Below, piece by piece: positions 19,346-31,123 of a stretch of DNA of 64,000 nt. Where the stretch lies: contig NC_052506.1 of NCBI RefSeq assembly GCF_014356525.2, positions 27,030,372 to 27,094,371 on the forward strand. The letters are read 5' to 3'. The position numbers and the translations under genes were made by a program. Position 1 is the stretch's first letter. Each line of letters starts with the position of its first letter. A model generated the notes under the pieces. The model made no database searches. It saw only the letters and a list, made by a program, of their open reading frames with translations, and had not been told where the DNA came from. The stretch is from Nilaparvata lugens. Taxonomy: Eukaryota; Arthropoda; Insecta; Hemiptera; Delphacidae.

Positions 19346-22300
19346 ATTCCACCTAGCGACCGCTACCTTATGAAGAGGAGAGGACACGCAATGAATGGGA
19401 GATCTGATGTGCTCACAAACAATACATTTCAAATAATTGCATCTCTATTAATCATCAAGTATAAATTGTTTTTTTTTTCAGACATTGTTGAAACGACTTT
19501 CAGCTTTGTACAGCTCTAATCCATTCCAATTCATCCTAGTAAACTTATTATGAATCATGATCTGTGAGATAAGAAAGTAAAAATATCACAATTAACAGTA
19601 AAACTCAATTATGGAATGACTGTAGATTGTCGATGTTTTGATGTGAAGGACAGAAAACTTCATCATCTGTTACCATGAACTTTTGTTGAGAGAAAACTCT
19701 GGGAAGAGGAAAAGCTTCTCGAGATTAAAAATGAACATCAATAATTTTTCTTGACAGCCTCCTACTAACGAGAAGCTCTACCATAGTCACTTACGCTTAT
19801 TATCTATCATCTAATATCGTGCATACCACTCCTCCAACCGCCAAAAGCTCATGACAAGAAAGTTTGTCATCTTATCTTTCGAAAAGGTTGATCATTATTG
19901 ATGATACTCGTATTTCAATTACAAGGTTAACTCTCAGCAAGCAGCGAATATTTATGGTATAATCAGAATAACTCTGTGATCTTTACTGAAGAAACGAGTG
20001 ATGATCATGCAGCAAGACGAAGAAGAGTATTTCAGTGTTATGACTTGCATTGCTTCAACTTTGGTTGTGATTTTGTGAATCATATTTTCTGCTAAAAATG
20101 TTTTAGAGCATCATCTTCAGCTCTTCAAAGTATCTATGAAATTCCATTTCATATCGCAAGTCATGGGTCATGGACCATGTTGTGAAATTCTGCTGAGAGC
20201 TACAGCAATCTTCAATTTCACCTATATTGTAATATTACCGTATAGGCTATCCATCATATTTATTTATCAATCAATGCTCTTATTCAATTCCTAATGCTGT
20301 AATAGTGCCATAACTGTGCTTTCCAGTGGCCTAAATTATGTAAAAAAATTCTCAATGCCAGATACGAATGCAATTTATGTATTATACTACTTGATGAATT
20401 TCTTTTTGTTCAGTAGAGTAGTAGTTCTGGCCCAGCGGTTAACGGATTCAATTCTACATCGATTCTTGATGACTTGTCTTCATTCTTGATGAAGACAAGA
20501 TACAACTGTTGTGACAATATACTATTGCTGTTTTAATTCTAAATCTCAACTCACCTAGAACTAGTGGGAACGAATAAATAAATGAAATATCGTGCATTTC
20601 TAATAAGAATCAGATTGAAATTCTTCAATTACTGTAGGTAATGAGAATGGAAAACCCGGAGGGCCTGTCTGATTGTCACTCGCTTCTCTCCAAAAAGAAA
20701 AATGTTCGGTCTTCCATTCCCAACGTTGCTACGAGTGAATCGCTTTCTAATCTCATTAAAAAATGTATCTTCCATTTCCGTTGACGTAACTACTAAATCC
20801 CACTAAGAAGACAATTCGGATACTCATAATGGTTAAATGGTATGGAAAGAGTTCAATTACTTCACAGGAATGAAAAATTCATCTACTGTTACCTGTTAGC
20901 AAAATATTCTCTTAAAAAAAATAATAGTGTATAACTCTAATAATAATATCGTGTGATCTGGCTGGTTCTGACCCGGTGTCAGAGTTTTCAGATCGCTCCT
21001 GATCAATTCAAGAGCCCCTGACGTGACCTAACGAATGTTTTTAGGTAACCGTGATCGACAGCTCAACGTGACCACCTGAACCGATCATCTTTGAATTAAT
21101 ATGTTACGATCGATCTATCAGCACATATTTTTATAGACTTCCCCCTTATTGAGATTCAATATATTGTTACATCAATGTTGAATTTCCTCAAATAATTACC
21201 GGTAGTGAATAGTTATTTAATTATTCAGTCATGTTTCATAGATTGCATTCCCTTTGTTACACTCCCAACAATCGAAAGTCACTGGTGAAAAAGGTCACCA
21301 TTACACATTATTGGTATTTTTACATTATAGTTACATACAGCATTATCCATTTGAATCTGGCATTAGAATGATTCACTTTTACATGAAATTCATCCCCTAA
21401 AGACGGAAAATTCTATGTTCTGGATGAAATTTATCTATCCAATTCTTGATCATTCACATGAGAAACTTTTCTGGCATTCAGTACTCAACATATGCAACTT
21501 GTACGCTGAAGATGCTATGGAAACCACAAAACAATTCAAGAAACTCTTTATACAATAATTATTATACAAATCCAAATAATTGGTTCAATTCATGAATTCA
21601 TCAGGTAGCAATAGTCCAAATATATTATATGAATACCTCCATAGTGTGTATTCTATAAGTTGAATTTATCATGCAATAAGTTGTTCCATCCTGTTGAAAG
21701 GAGGGCTCTCAGTTGGTACCTATAAGATAATTCATGCTTTCAACTCCTACCGTTATCAACATTCGCTTCGGAACCAAGCACAGCTGGAGTCTAATCAGTT
21801 TAACGTTAGCCCTAACGTAGAAAGTGGAAGCACATTATTTTGTAGTGAAATTAAGCGCACTAGTGCGCATACATGGTTGTTTTGCTAAGTTGAATGTATT
21901 CAGCGTTCTGCAGTACTTTCTGTAAGAGCGTTCCATTAGCAAACTCATTCATTGGTGGAAACCACAATCTAAATAATGATGGAAGTACAATTCAGAACCT
22001 ATTACCTTTCGAGAAACTGTTTATAGTTTGCATAAAATGAGTCAAGAAATGGCCCACCATCTGAGTAAAATTGCAGCTTCCTGAAATGTTTCATTGCGAA
22101 TATATATGATTTTCTTTTGAATATTACTCCTCTTAGAATTATATTATTGAGAATCTTATTATATAAATAAGAGTTTTGAATCAGAATAACGGGGACAAGG
22201 TCTCATTTCTATTGGTATCTGGATCATTTTTTTCTACCTATAATTATTTTTTAATTAGGCTTATTATTATGTTCGTCATTGTCGAGACATTTCGAGCAGA

Positions 22301-24657
22301 AAACATGAAATTTTCGACATGCTAGAAACTTTTTCTTATCAAAAGATAAGTAGGTGGTGGAAACGAGAACGTTTGTGAGAATTAATTGAAACTATTATTC
22401 CTATTGCCAGAAATATTAATTGAAATTGGTATTACAATTGCCAAAAATGGAAGAACATATTTTCTAAGGAATTTTTAAGTAAGGAGAGCGGATGCATTTT
22501 ATGCATTGTGTACTAAATTTCGTATGCTAAAAGCTGACATTTGACGAGTTATTGAGAAATAGAGAGATTTTATATATACAACTCAGTGGTTGAATTGGAA
22601 ATTTGAGAAAGTCGCATTTTTACACGAATTGGCAACGCTGTTATTTCTTCGAATGGCGAGCCAAGTCTTAACTTATTCTATACAAACTATGAATAACATG
22701 AGCTCTTATGATACGGCATTTCACTTCTTATCATTTGATGAATGCAGAAAACGGGATCGCTCTTTATGAAGTTTATTTTTCAAAATAACGAAACTTTCTT
22801 TTGAGATTTCTAATCAATTATTGTAGTAATGAAAATATAATTATGCTATTGCATCAAGTTATCTGATTTACCGGCTTTAAACTCTCAAGTCAGAAAATTG
22901 GCTCTCCGAGTCTTGGCGTTAAAGTAGTTTAGGACTTAAATATACCCTGGAGTTTAGAGATCACATAAGACTCTGGAGTTTATAATATCGCTTTCTGAGT
23001 GAAGGGCTTATAAGTCCAGGACTTGAATTAGATTCTCGCCTCTTTCCGAGTCAAGGATTTATAAAAAATCGTCAAGTCCAGAACTTAAATCAGCGTGATT
23101 CACCCTCGACTACGGTGTGATTTAAAATTGAGTTTAAAACTAGGCAAACACAACATCTCAGTTATTGTTTTGGAGGTTTTTTGACAATTTCTTGGTCTTT
23201 TTAATTCAATTCCAAATATATGTTGAGCTGTACTATCTGGTTAAAAATTATGAATTAACTTAAACTGATCATTTACTGAGTTAATAATTGTACTGAAGCC
23301 AAAATTCAAATGTTAGATAAACCCTGATTGATCTTAATTGATATCATCAATCGTAACTGCATTGAGAAATTCAGTTTTTAACGAAGGGATATATTAGTTC
23401 TACCTAGATGGGGGAAAATATCATTTTAGAGGAGAGGTTTTCAGGTTAATGAGTAGAATTTTAATTGAAAATTGTTTGGTGCGTTGGCTATATAATTATT
23501 GGAGCAGATGCTGTCAAGCGATAAAGCTGACGGCTGCGCTTCTAAGAGACAGCTTTGAGCATCAGAGACGCCTTACAACAATATTTGTTTTTAATCAGTG
23601 TTTCAGAAGATGGGAGGAAAGGGGTTTGTCCCACGTTACGTTCTCCTTCAAGAAAAGTAGCACCTGAGGGTTCAAGAAAGTAGCACGTTTGTGGGGATGC
23701 ATTCACGTCAAACGCAATAAAGGCAAAATTGTTTTCAAGCTTTTCAAAGAGCTTCCAGAATTTGCTTTGAAACTGTTATCAAATTTCATCTAGGAGAGTT
23801 ATTGAACCGGAGGTAATAATAGCATGGACTATTACAAAGTAATTTACAAGAGTGTCCAATAAAGTTTATGAAATTTTAACACTTCATCGCTGTTTTACAC
23901 CAATTTGTACTCTATAGAAGGAGTGTTTTCAAATTATCTTGCCTATATTTTCATACATCATACTTGTATAAAGTTTGTTTTTGTATGTTTTATTGACCAC
24001 GTTCAAGTCATCACAAGGCCACGTAAAGTTGACAGTATTTTCATACTAGGGGCTATTCATGTTTATATGTCTTTTAATATTTCATAATCTTTTCTAGTGA
24101 GTTCATTTTCTATTATGAAATAAAAACACATAGATTTCACACATTTAACACAAAAAACACACATTTTCTATTAGTTCAAAAATGAAACAAATATCTACTT
24201 ATATCACCTAAAACTCACCAATTTTATTGTTTTTTTTATATTACTCAATAAAAAACCATACAACAGTTTACAAACTTTCAAATTTAAATTCATTCTTCAA
24301 TAGTGATGAGAAGACACACTTTTTGGTATCTCGTAAGATTAACCAATGTTTTAGACCATCAAAATTCATAAGAAAATCCACAGGTAAAATTTAACCTAAT
24401 GTATATTAAAAAATCTATGCACAGATGTGGGATGCTTAGCGGATAGAATATTTTTTTCATCATCATTTGCAAACTCACCATCGCTCAATTCTGAAGCCCA
24501 TCCAGAAATGGATGACAAATTGTAATGAAAAATTCAAAACAATTTCTTACAAACGAATCTAGAATGGAGAATGTATTCTAGTTCCTGTGGTTCTACCATA
24601 AAACTCTTATACATTGATAATTTCCACATTCTATCCAAAAATTCTTTATTGCCTTTA
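19346..24657. other. Unrecognised AT-rich region
   Basis: About 5.3 kb with only short open frames (78 codons or fewer) and no recognisable domain. At 22880-23110 short words such as GACTCTGGAGTTTA and AAGTCCAGGACTT recur, perhaps a decayed repeat. I see no gene that I can support. Confidence 0.5.
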
Positions 24658-26756
24658 TCACGTAATTTTTGTGAATAACGGCTTGCCTGGCGTGGCTGCA
24701 GTCGGTAAAGCATGAGTAAAAAATTGTATGACTCTGGTTGTGGTTCTTAGCATACAACTTAGACAAAATTCTTATAGGCTCGCTCAGGAGCTCCCGCAGT
24801 TCACTGCTCTTGTATAATTTATGCAAATCTCTGGAACGTATTATTTCCAAAGATTTGATTATCAATGCTAAATATCGGTGACTAAACCAACTTATTCGAT
24901 GAAGAATAAAGTCGGATGGTAATTTTCTTAATATTTCAATATTGGTAACTTGATAAATAAATATGAGATTGTTCATGCAAGGAAGTGGATAAATAAATAA
25001 AGGATACACCATAAAAAATTTGATACATACATTGTACATTGTACAAGAAAATATCAACGACCAAGTGAATGTAGAAATAGATAGAGCAACAAGCAAAAAT
25101 AATAAAAATAAGAACAATTATATCAAAAATAAAATATCACAGATTGGCTCACTACCTTTTAGTTCTTTAGCACGAAACGTTACCATGTGCTTTTAAATCA
25201 TTAAACGTATGCATTTATTTTCATGCAGCTCAGGTATCGACTTGCTGCTGCTTGTCGATTTAAAAATCCCAATATATATCTTCTTTCCAAAAATAATAAA
25301 ATAATCAACTGATAAATCATAAATCTCAAATATAATAATATGTATAGATCTCAGTATATGTCTCAATATATATCTCTCAGGGCTAAAGGTTCGGCCTCTG
25401 GTGGAGTCAGATAAATTAATTTATCCAGTGAACAAGAGCTACATTTATATCTTTATAATTTGCTAATAAAATTAATGATTGAGTGAGCATATGCACATTA
25501 TAATATTGAATTGAAATACTCCTTCAATCTGTGCATCTTTAGACATATAAATTCGATACAATTCATATAACTAGTAATATATATTTCTTGTACTTTCTTA
25601 GACTTTCGCAAGTTTTATAATAATTTCAATATTTATAACCTTTCGACGAGCTAGCTTTTTATATTTTTGTTTCACTCGAAGCACTGAGGGCGCCCTAAAT
25701 TTATATATTTCGATAATTTATCACTCACGTGCTGAATTTCACAAGATGTTGGTGGCGATCCGAATTTCCTGGTCGTCCTGGAGTTTGGTGGTCGAAGTCG
25801 TCCTCTCCAAGGGAATAAATAAATATCTAATGACTTACGTTCTAATACAGCATCACTAAGTCTTATATTGATTAACGAATTTATATTTTGAGTCTTTCAA
25901 AAGTACAATTTAAGAAAGGGACTTGTGCTCTATAAAATTTAGTGTCGTTCCATGGTGGCGTCTGGCAGACAAGTGCTCTGTTCTACCCTTATTTTCTACA
26001 ATCCTATTTCCGACTTACAAATTTGCATACATTTAAATATTCCACTACCACGCCATTAAAAGGATCAAATAGTCCGTGCCAATCTGCTAAATTATTACCT
26101 ATATCTTAGGTATAATAATTTATAATTACTTGGACCATATCCGATACATAAACTCAGTAGTGATAATTTATAAATTCCTATCAGTTATAAAAATATTTAT
26201 ATATACATTTGAATCGACTCTCTATTGCCGCCCATTGATTTCTGTAATTTGATTGGTTCATGCTAATTCACTAATGTATCCATGCACCTATGACTATCCT
26301 ACTTCCTTAATATTTTATTCATTTATTTTGGTGTATTTTTCCATGCTCATTACAGATAATAAATATTTTTAAATGTTATTAAGCTGTTTTTCCCTCTATA
26401 ACTAGTAGCCATGTGCTTTCCAAATCCTCTAGTTGAATACTATTTGTTTACAACAAATTTTTGCCAAGGTGTCTGGCTAGATTTCACATTATATGACTTG
26501 ATCGATTATTAGGTCGCCGATCAGTAGGTATTTAAGCCTAACCTCAAAATTTCCAATACTTTATATAATATAATAAATAGCAAATAAAATTCTTTTCTAT
26601 TCGTCTGTTCTAATTTTAGCCATGGTACCCGTTATTATCTAATCTTTCACTTGTTGCTATCACACTTGGCGATAATAGAATAGCTGTTTTGCTCCAGACC
26701 TATAAAATTCTATCAATTAGCGATTTTGCTTGCTTATCGAATTTTTATACGTTACA
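24658..26756 (-). mobile_element. LTR-like 2-kb repeat, copy 1 (probably a solo or remnant LTR)
   Basis: Diverged direct copy of 29118-31123. Shared blocks include ACCATGTGCTTT, CTTGCTGYTGCTTGTCGATTT, CGACGAGCTAGCTT, CTCACGTGCTG, TTGGTGGYCGAAGTCGTC and TAGGTCGCCGATCA. Read on the minus strand it starts TGTAACG. It also has a CACGTGAGT then GGGCGCCC...CTTCGAA series similar to CACGTGAGT, GGGGCCCC and CTTCGAA in the gypsy LTR, which suggests a related LTR family. No clean target duplication was found and the left boundary is uncertain. A minus-strand open frame of 174 codons (24593-25117) runs across it without a recognised domain. Confidence 0.6.
24685..24763 (+). repeat. tRNA-Lys-like segment in LTR-like repeat, copy 1
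   Basis: GCCTGGCGTGGCTGCAGTCG followed by GTAAAGCATGAG closely follows the 5' half of tRNA-Lys. After an altered anticodon region, CTCTGGTTGTGGTTCTTAGC follows its 3' half. It is not a functional tRNA because the anticodon arm and acceptor are degraded. Confidence 0.55.
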
Positions 26757-29117
26757 GCTTTAATTTCATAGGCAAAAATTCAAAATAGATAGGATATTGA
26801 GAAAATAGTAAGGGGATATTCGATATAGAGAAGAGAGTCAACAGAAAAATCAAAGAAATTGATGTTATATTTATATAAAAGCTTCAATAGTGATTTTTAA
26901 TTAACGAAGCGGATGAAGTAATTAACCTGATTCGTTTGTCGTCGAAAGCTCTTCTAAATAGGTGTCAAATGACTGGAATAATTAGTTTCGCTTCGTTTGT
27001 GAAATCTGCATTGGAAATCCACGGACTCCCACTTCATCTTCAACTTACGTTTCATTTATAATTCTAAAAGCATCCAACACCTCTTGATGAGTAATTCCAA
27101 AACTCTTGATTGCAATTTCAACTGGAAAAAAACAGATTTTGGAGTTCTTCCCAAGTATTTTAAATTTATTCAAGTCAGATGCAGGAGAGTTTTCCAACAG
27201 TTGTTCAGGGTTTAGTTTCATCCATGCACAAATATCATTCATATTTATCAAATCTCTGCATATACGTAAATCATACTTGTTATTTTTAAATAGTTCCATC
27301 CTTCTGTGTTCAGAATACAAGTTTTCAACTGTTTTTGTCGTTCCTTGAGTTTGAGTTTGATTACGGTTGTTGCTTGGATTAGTAATAAACTCATTCCTGG
27401 AGGCGTTTGATTTTTATTTGCTTCCCCTTCTTGTGATATTGATTTTTAAAGGGATTCGAAATGAAACAGTAGACAATAGACATGTGATCCCATAGAGTAT
27501 AAGCTATAGGGAGCATAAATTAGAAATAAGAAGTCATTTTCAATTCCTTCTATTGGGTTATTGGTTTATTTATTTTATTGGAAAGAAAATAATGAAGAAC
27601 TATAAATAACTCGTCGTATATATAGTACTTATAGGGATATATACTCAATCTATGTGATCTATTCATTTACAATTGGGGAGAAGTTTATGAGACTATAACA
27701 ATATTGTTTGTGAGTTTCTATCTGTTTTAATATTCTAAGTAAATAAAGAATCTTTTCAAATGTTTACAGGTTCACAAAGTGTGATATTTTATTCTTATTC
27801 TAACATTCTACAGTATTTTTGAATTCATTTTATAATAACAATTTTTGGACTTTTACGTAGAATAACATTGTAGAATTAATGTGTTCCGTTGAAGTTAATA
27901 ATCTAACTGTAATTTGAATCCTGACGATCAGCTAGATTGGGAGAGAAATGGGGTGAGCTTTTTTCTCTCCCACTCATTTAAAACTGATAAGATGTGCATG
28001 TACTAATGAATTCATAATTCGACATAGCTATGATAGCACCTCTCTCTTACTTCAGTAGAAAGCTACCAATTCTTATTATTTCTTAATCTCATGGAATGTT
28101 CGTGAATTACTCAAGCATAAGTAAATCAGTCACTTGAAAGTGGAAGTTTGCTCCCGAAAAACTCCTCACAAAGATAGCGTATATTATGTAGAGCCTCATC
28201 CTAACATTATGCAAGTCAAGATTGCTTCGTTAATGTTTCCAGCCTTTTAGTCCTTTCTAAATCCTTCTACGTTTTTCCCGTTTCTTTCCTCATTCTTCCA
28301 AATAATAGAATGCTTCCAAGCTCATCCACTCGGAGTTACTTGCGATTTGTTTCCCTGATGTTGGCAGTTCTAGGTTGTGTTTTGGGATGGAGTCGAGGTA
28401 CGCGTTGCTGACTGGATGCAATTAGCTGAAAACTCTTGTCTAGTCTTGGAAATAGTCCCGCTTCCATTCTCTGTAATGTACAATAAAAAAGCAGTCTTTT
28501 CTTGGTTAAACAATCCTCCAAGTAAATAGTGATTCTAGCTTTTTTTCATTGATGTAAATTGAGTGAGCAGGTGATTGAAGAGTATAGAAAATCAGTAATA
28601 TCAAATGTTTGGCTTTACTTTTGATTTTATATGTACTTTTTAGACCCCTGGGACTGCAGCTCAGAATTGCAGTTGATTCACATTTCGAAATCTAACCATC
28701 TGCTAATTTTTATAATTATTTAAAAAAAACACATTATAATTAATGTGACCTTAGCATGATTTAATCCTGAATTGAGTTGATTTTTGGCTAATCTACTATT
28801 GACCATACTGGTATTTATGACATTATATTGATCTGATGTTTGCATCTACCCCGTTGATAGTATGTTGTTCCTTTTCTATTTAACCAATGATGTTTTTCTT
28901 TCGTATACATCTCCATCATAATTTCTTGATCCTTTTCCCATATTTCAATCACCTATTCTACATAACCTATCGATTTCCTTTTAAAACAATAGTCAATAGG
29001 CATGTGTCCCATTCAGGAATTAATGGTTCATTGAAGAAATTTCAATTTTCTATTCTATTTTTCAGGTTTTATCAGTAGTATTTCTGATAATTTGTACTCT
29101 TTCCTTCTTAACTTATG
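26757..29117. other. Interval between the two LTR-like repeats
   Basis: 2.4 kb, AT-rich. If the flanking repeats were the two LTRs of one minus-strand element, a primer-binding site should lie just left of 29118 and a purine tract just right of 26756. Neither is visible, so separate insertions are as likely. The only open stretch of interest is at 27045-27413. Confidence 0.5.
27045..27413 (-). CDS. Unrecognised open stretch with a strong splice donor (candidate exon)
   Basis: The minus strand is open for about 121 codons between two stops. It begins with an Asn/Thr/Gln-rich stretch (NRNQTQTQGTT) and continues with a more ordered sequence rich in charged and hydrophobic residues (KYDLRICRDLINMNDIC, then FFPVEIAIKSFGIT). 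The last codons read GAAAC followed by GTAAGT, a consensus splice donor (GT at 27047-27048), exactly where the frame closes. Acceptor candidates are CCTCCAG near 27395 and a weaker CAG near 27329. I recognise no family. It could be an exon of a minus-strand host gene, a decayed retroelement protein, or chance. Confidence 0.33.
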   Translation of the reverse strand, partial: KSNASRNEFITNPSNNRNQTQTQGTTKTVENLYSEHRRMELFKNNKYDLRICRDLINMNDICAWMKLNPEQLLENSPASDLNKFKILGKNSKICFFPVEIAIKSFGITHQEVLDAFRIINET

Positions 29118-29148
29118 TCACGTTACTTTTTTGATGGAATAACGCTTT

Positions 29149-29232
29149 GCCTCCTGCTTGGCGTCAATCGGTAGAGCATGAGAATAATTAATAACTATAA
29201 AATCTGGTCGTGGTTTTCCAGGCTATAATTTC
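29149..29232 (+). repeat. tRNA-Lys-like segment in LTR-like repeat, copy 2
   Basis: GGCGTCAATCGGTAGAGCAT followed by GAGA matches the D arm and anticodon-stem start of tRNA-Lys very closely. ATCTGGTCGTGGTTTTCCAGG follows its variable and T-arm region at about the expected distance. It sits at the same place in the repeat as the segment at 24685, so it was part of the family before the two copies separated. Confidence 0.6.
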
Positions 29233-29285
29233 GCCAAGATCCTAATAGGCTCATTCAGGAGCTCTCACAATAATTTATACTGATA

Positions 29286-29288
<3 letters not shown>

Positions 29289-29346
<58 letters not shown>
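29289..29346. repeat. (TA)n microsatellite
   Basis: Uninterrupted TA dinucleotide run inside LTR-like copy 2. It is absent from copy 1, so it is a later expansion. Confidence 0.95.
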
Positions 29347-29352
<6 letters not shown>

Positions 29353-31123
29353 ATCCTATGGTATTGGGGAATAAAAAGAATGGTACACCATGAAAAATTT
29401 GATACATAATTATATTAAACAAATAATCTCAAAGTTAGGTTAATAAAGAAAATATATAGAGCAACAAATATACAATGAAACAAGAAACGAAATCAAATAA
29501 AATATCACAGATCAGTACTATTTTTTAGTTCTATAGCACGAAACTTTACCATGTGCTTTCACTTCATTGATCTTATGCATTTATCTGCATGTAGCTTTGA
29601 CATCAACTTGCTGTTGCTTGTCGATTTGGACAATCCTACTTTATATATTTTAACTTCCCAAATCAGAGCATGATAAATTGACAAATCAACAATTAAATAT
29701 ATATTAATTTCTACAGTTTCCAATAAATATATAATATATATCTCAGGGTGCAAGATTCGGCACCTGATGGAAATAGATAGATAGATCAATTTATCTAATG
29801 AACCAGAGCTACATTATATTATCACAAATTACATTATAAAATCAATGATCATGTGAACATTTGTATTATTAGCTTAGAACTTAATATTCTTTTAATTGGT
29901 GTATCCTTTGATATATAAATTGACTCATTCCTATTCAATAAAATATTTCTTATACCATTTTTAAGACTTGCGCAAGTATTTCTATTAATTTCTTAATTTT
30001 TAAAACCTTTTCGACGAGCTAGCTTCTATTTCTCATTTCATTCGAAGCACTGAGGGCGCCCTATTATTATTTCAACTATTTTTCACTCACGTGCTGGATT
30101 TTTCATAAGTTGCTGATGGCGATCCGAATTCCTGGTAGTCCTGGATATTTGGTGGCCGAAGTCGTCTCTTCCAAGGGATTAAAAAATATTTAAATGACTT
30201 TTGCTTTACTATAGCATCACAAAGTCTTATGAAAAATTAATAATTTGATTTAACTTTAAGTCATTAAAAAGGTACAGTAAAAGATATTGTGCTCTACAAA
30301 TTTTGGTGACATTCCATGGTAGTGGTTGGCAGGCAAGTGGGCAGGTTCTACTTTTCTTTTTCACAATTTTCATTTCCGACTTGCAAATTTGCATAAAATT
30401 TAAATATTTCGTTACTACGCCGTTCAAGGCTCAAATAGTTCGTGCCAATGTATTAAATTATTACTTATGTTACACATCTGATAATTTATCTGCCTTCGGG
30501 CCATATCCAAAACATAAACTGAACAACAATAATTCACAAACTCTTATCATTTATAGAAATATATACAAATATATTTGAATCGGCTCACTATTACCGCCCA
30601 TCAATTGCTACCATTTGATTGGTTCATGCAAATTTGTTACATTATACATGCGCCTACGAACCTCCTACTTCCTTAATACATTAATTTATTTTTATCTTGG
30701 GTTTTTAGTACATTTTTTACATGCAATATAATTTTCTAATGATTATAGGTTGTTTCTCACTTTATAACAATTAGCCATGTGCATTTTTGGTTCCTCTAGT
30801 TGCATACCATTTAGTTACAATAAATTTCTGCCAAGGTGTCTGGCTAGATTCTACGTTATGCGACTCAATCGATCATTAGGTCGCCGATCAATAGATATTT
30901 TACGCCTAACCTCAAATTTTCAATACTTTATATAATATTATATAAGTAGCAAATTATTTCCATCTCTATTCGGCCGTTATAAATTTAGCCATGATACCTG
31001 ATATTATCTAATCTTTAAAAACGTTATCGCATTTGGCGATATTAGCCTATTATTCCACTTAGACCTATAAATTTCTTTCAAGTAGGGATTTTTATTTACC
31101 CATCAGAATTTGATTCGTTACAC

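Larger units (their letters stand above)
29118..31123 (-). mobile_element. LTR-like 2-kb repeat, copy 2
   Basis: Same family and orientation as 24658-26756, clearly diverged with many substitutions and indels, and interrupted by a (TA)n tract at 29289-29346. On the minus strand it begins TGTAACG at 31123. Conserved landmarks are CGACGAGCTAGCTTC, GAAGCACTGAGGGCGCCCT, CTCACGTGCTGGA, GGCGATCCGAATTCCTGGTA and GCCAAGGTGTCTGGCTAGAT. It is non-coding. Confidence 0.6.

Noticed and set aside
20417..20470. tRNA-like A box (CTGGCCCAGCGGTTAACGG)
   Set aside because: The A-box resemblance is good, but no convincing B box or terminator follows at the right distance.
24593..25117. 174-codon minus-strand open frame
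   Set aside because: It lies across the edge of an LTR-like repeat, has no domain I recognise, and is not preserved in the second copy of the repeat at 29.1 kb.
24658..31123. One complete LTR element with the two 2-kb repeats as its LTRs
   Set aside because: The repeats are too diverged for a single insertion of moderate age, no primer-binding site or purine tract lies next to them, and the internal 2.4 kb has no gag or pol. It remains possible for a very old non-autonomous element.
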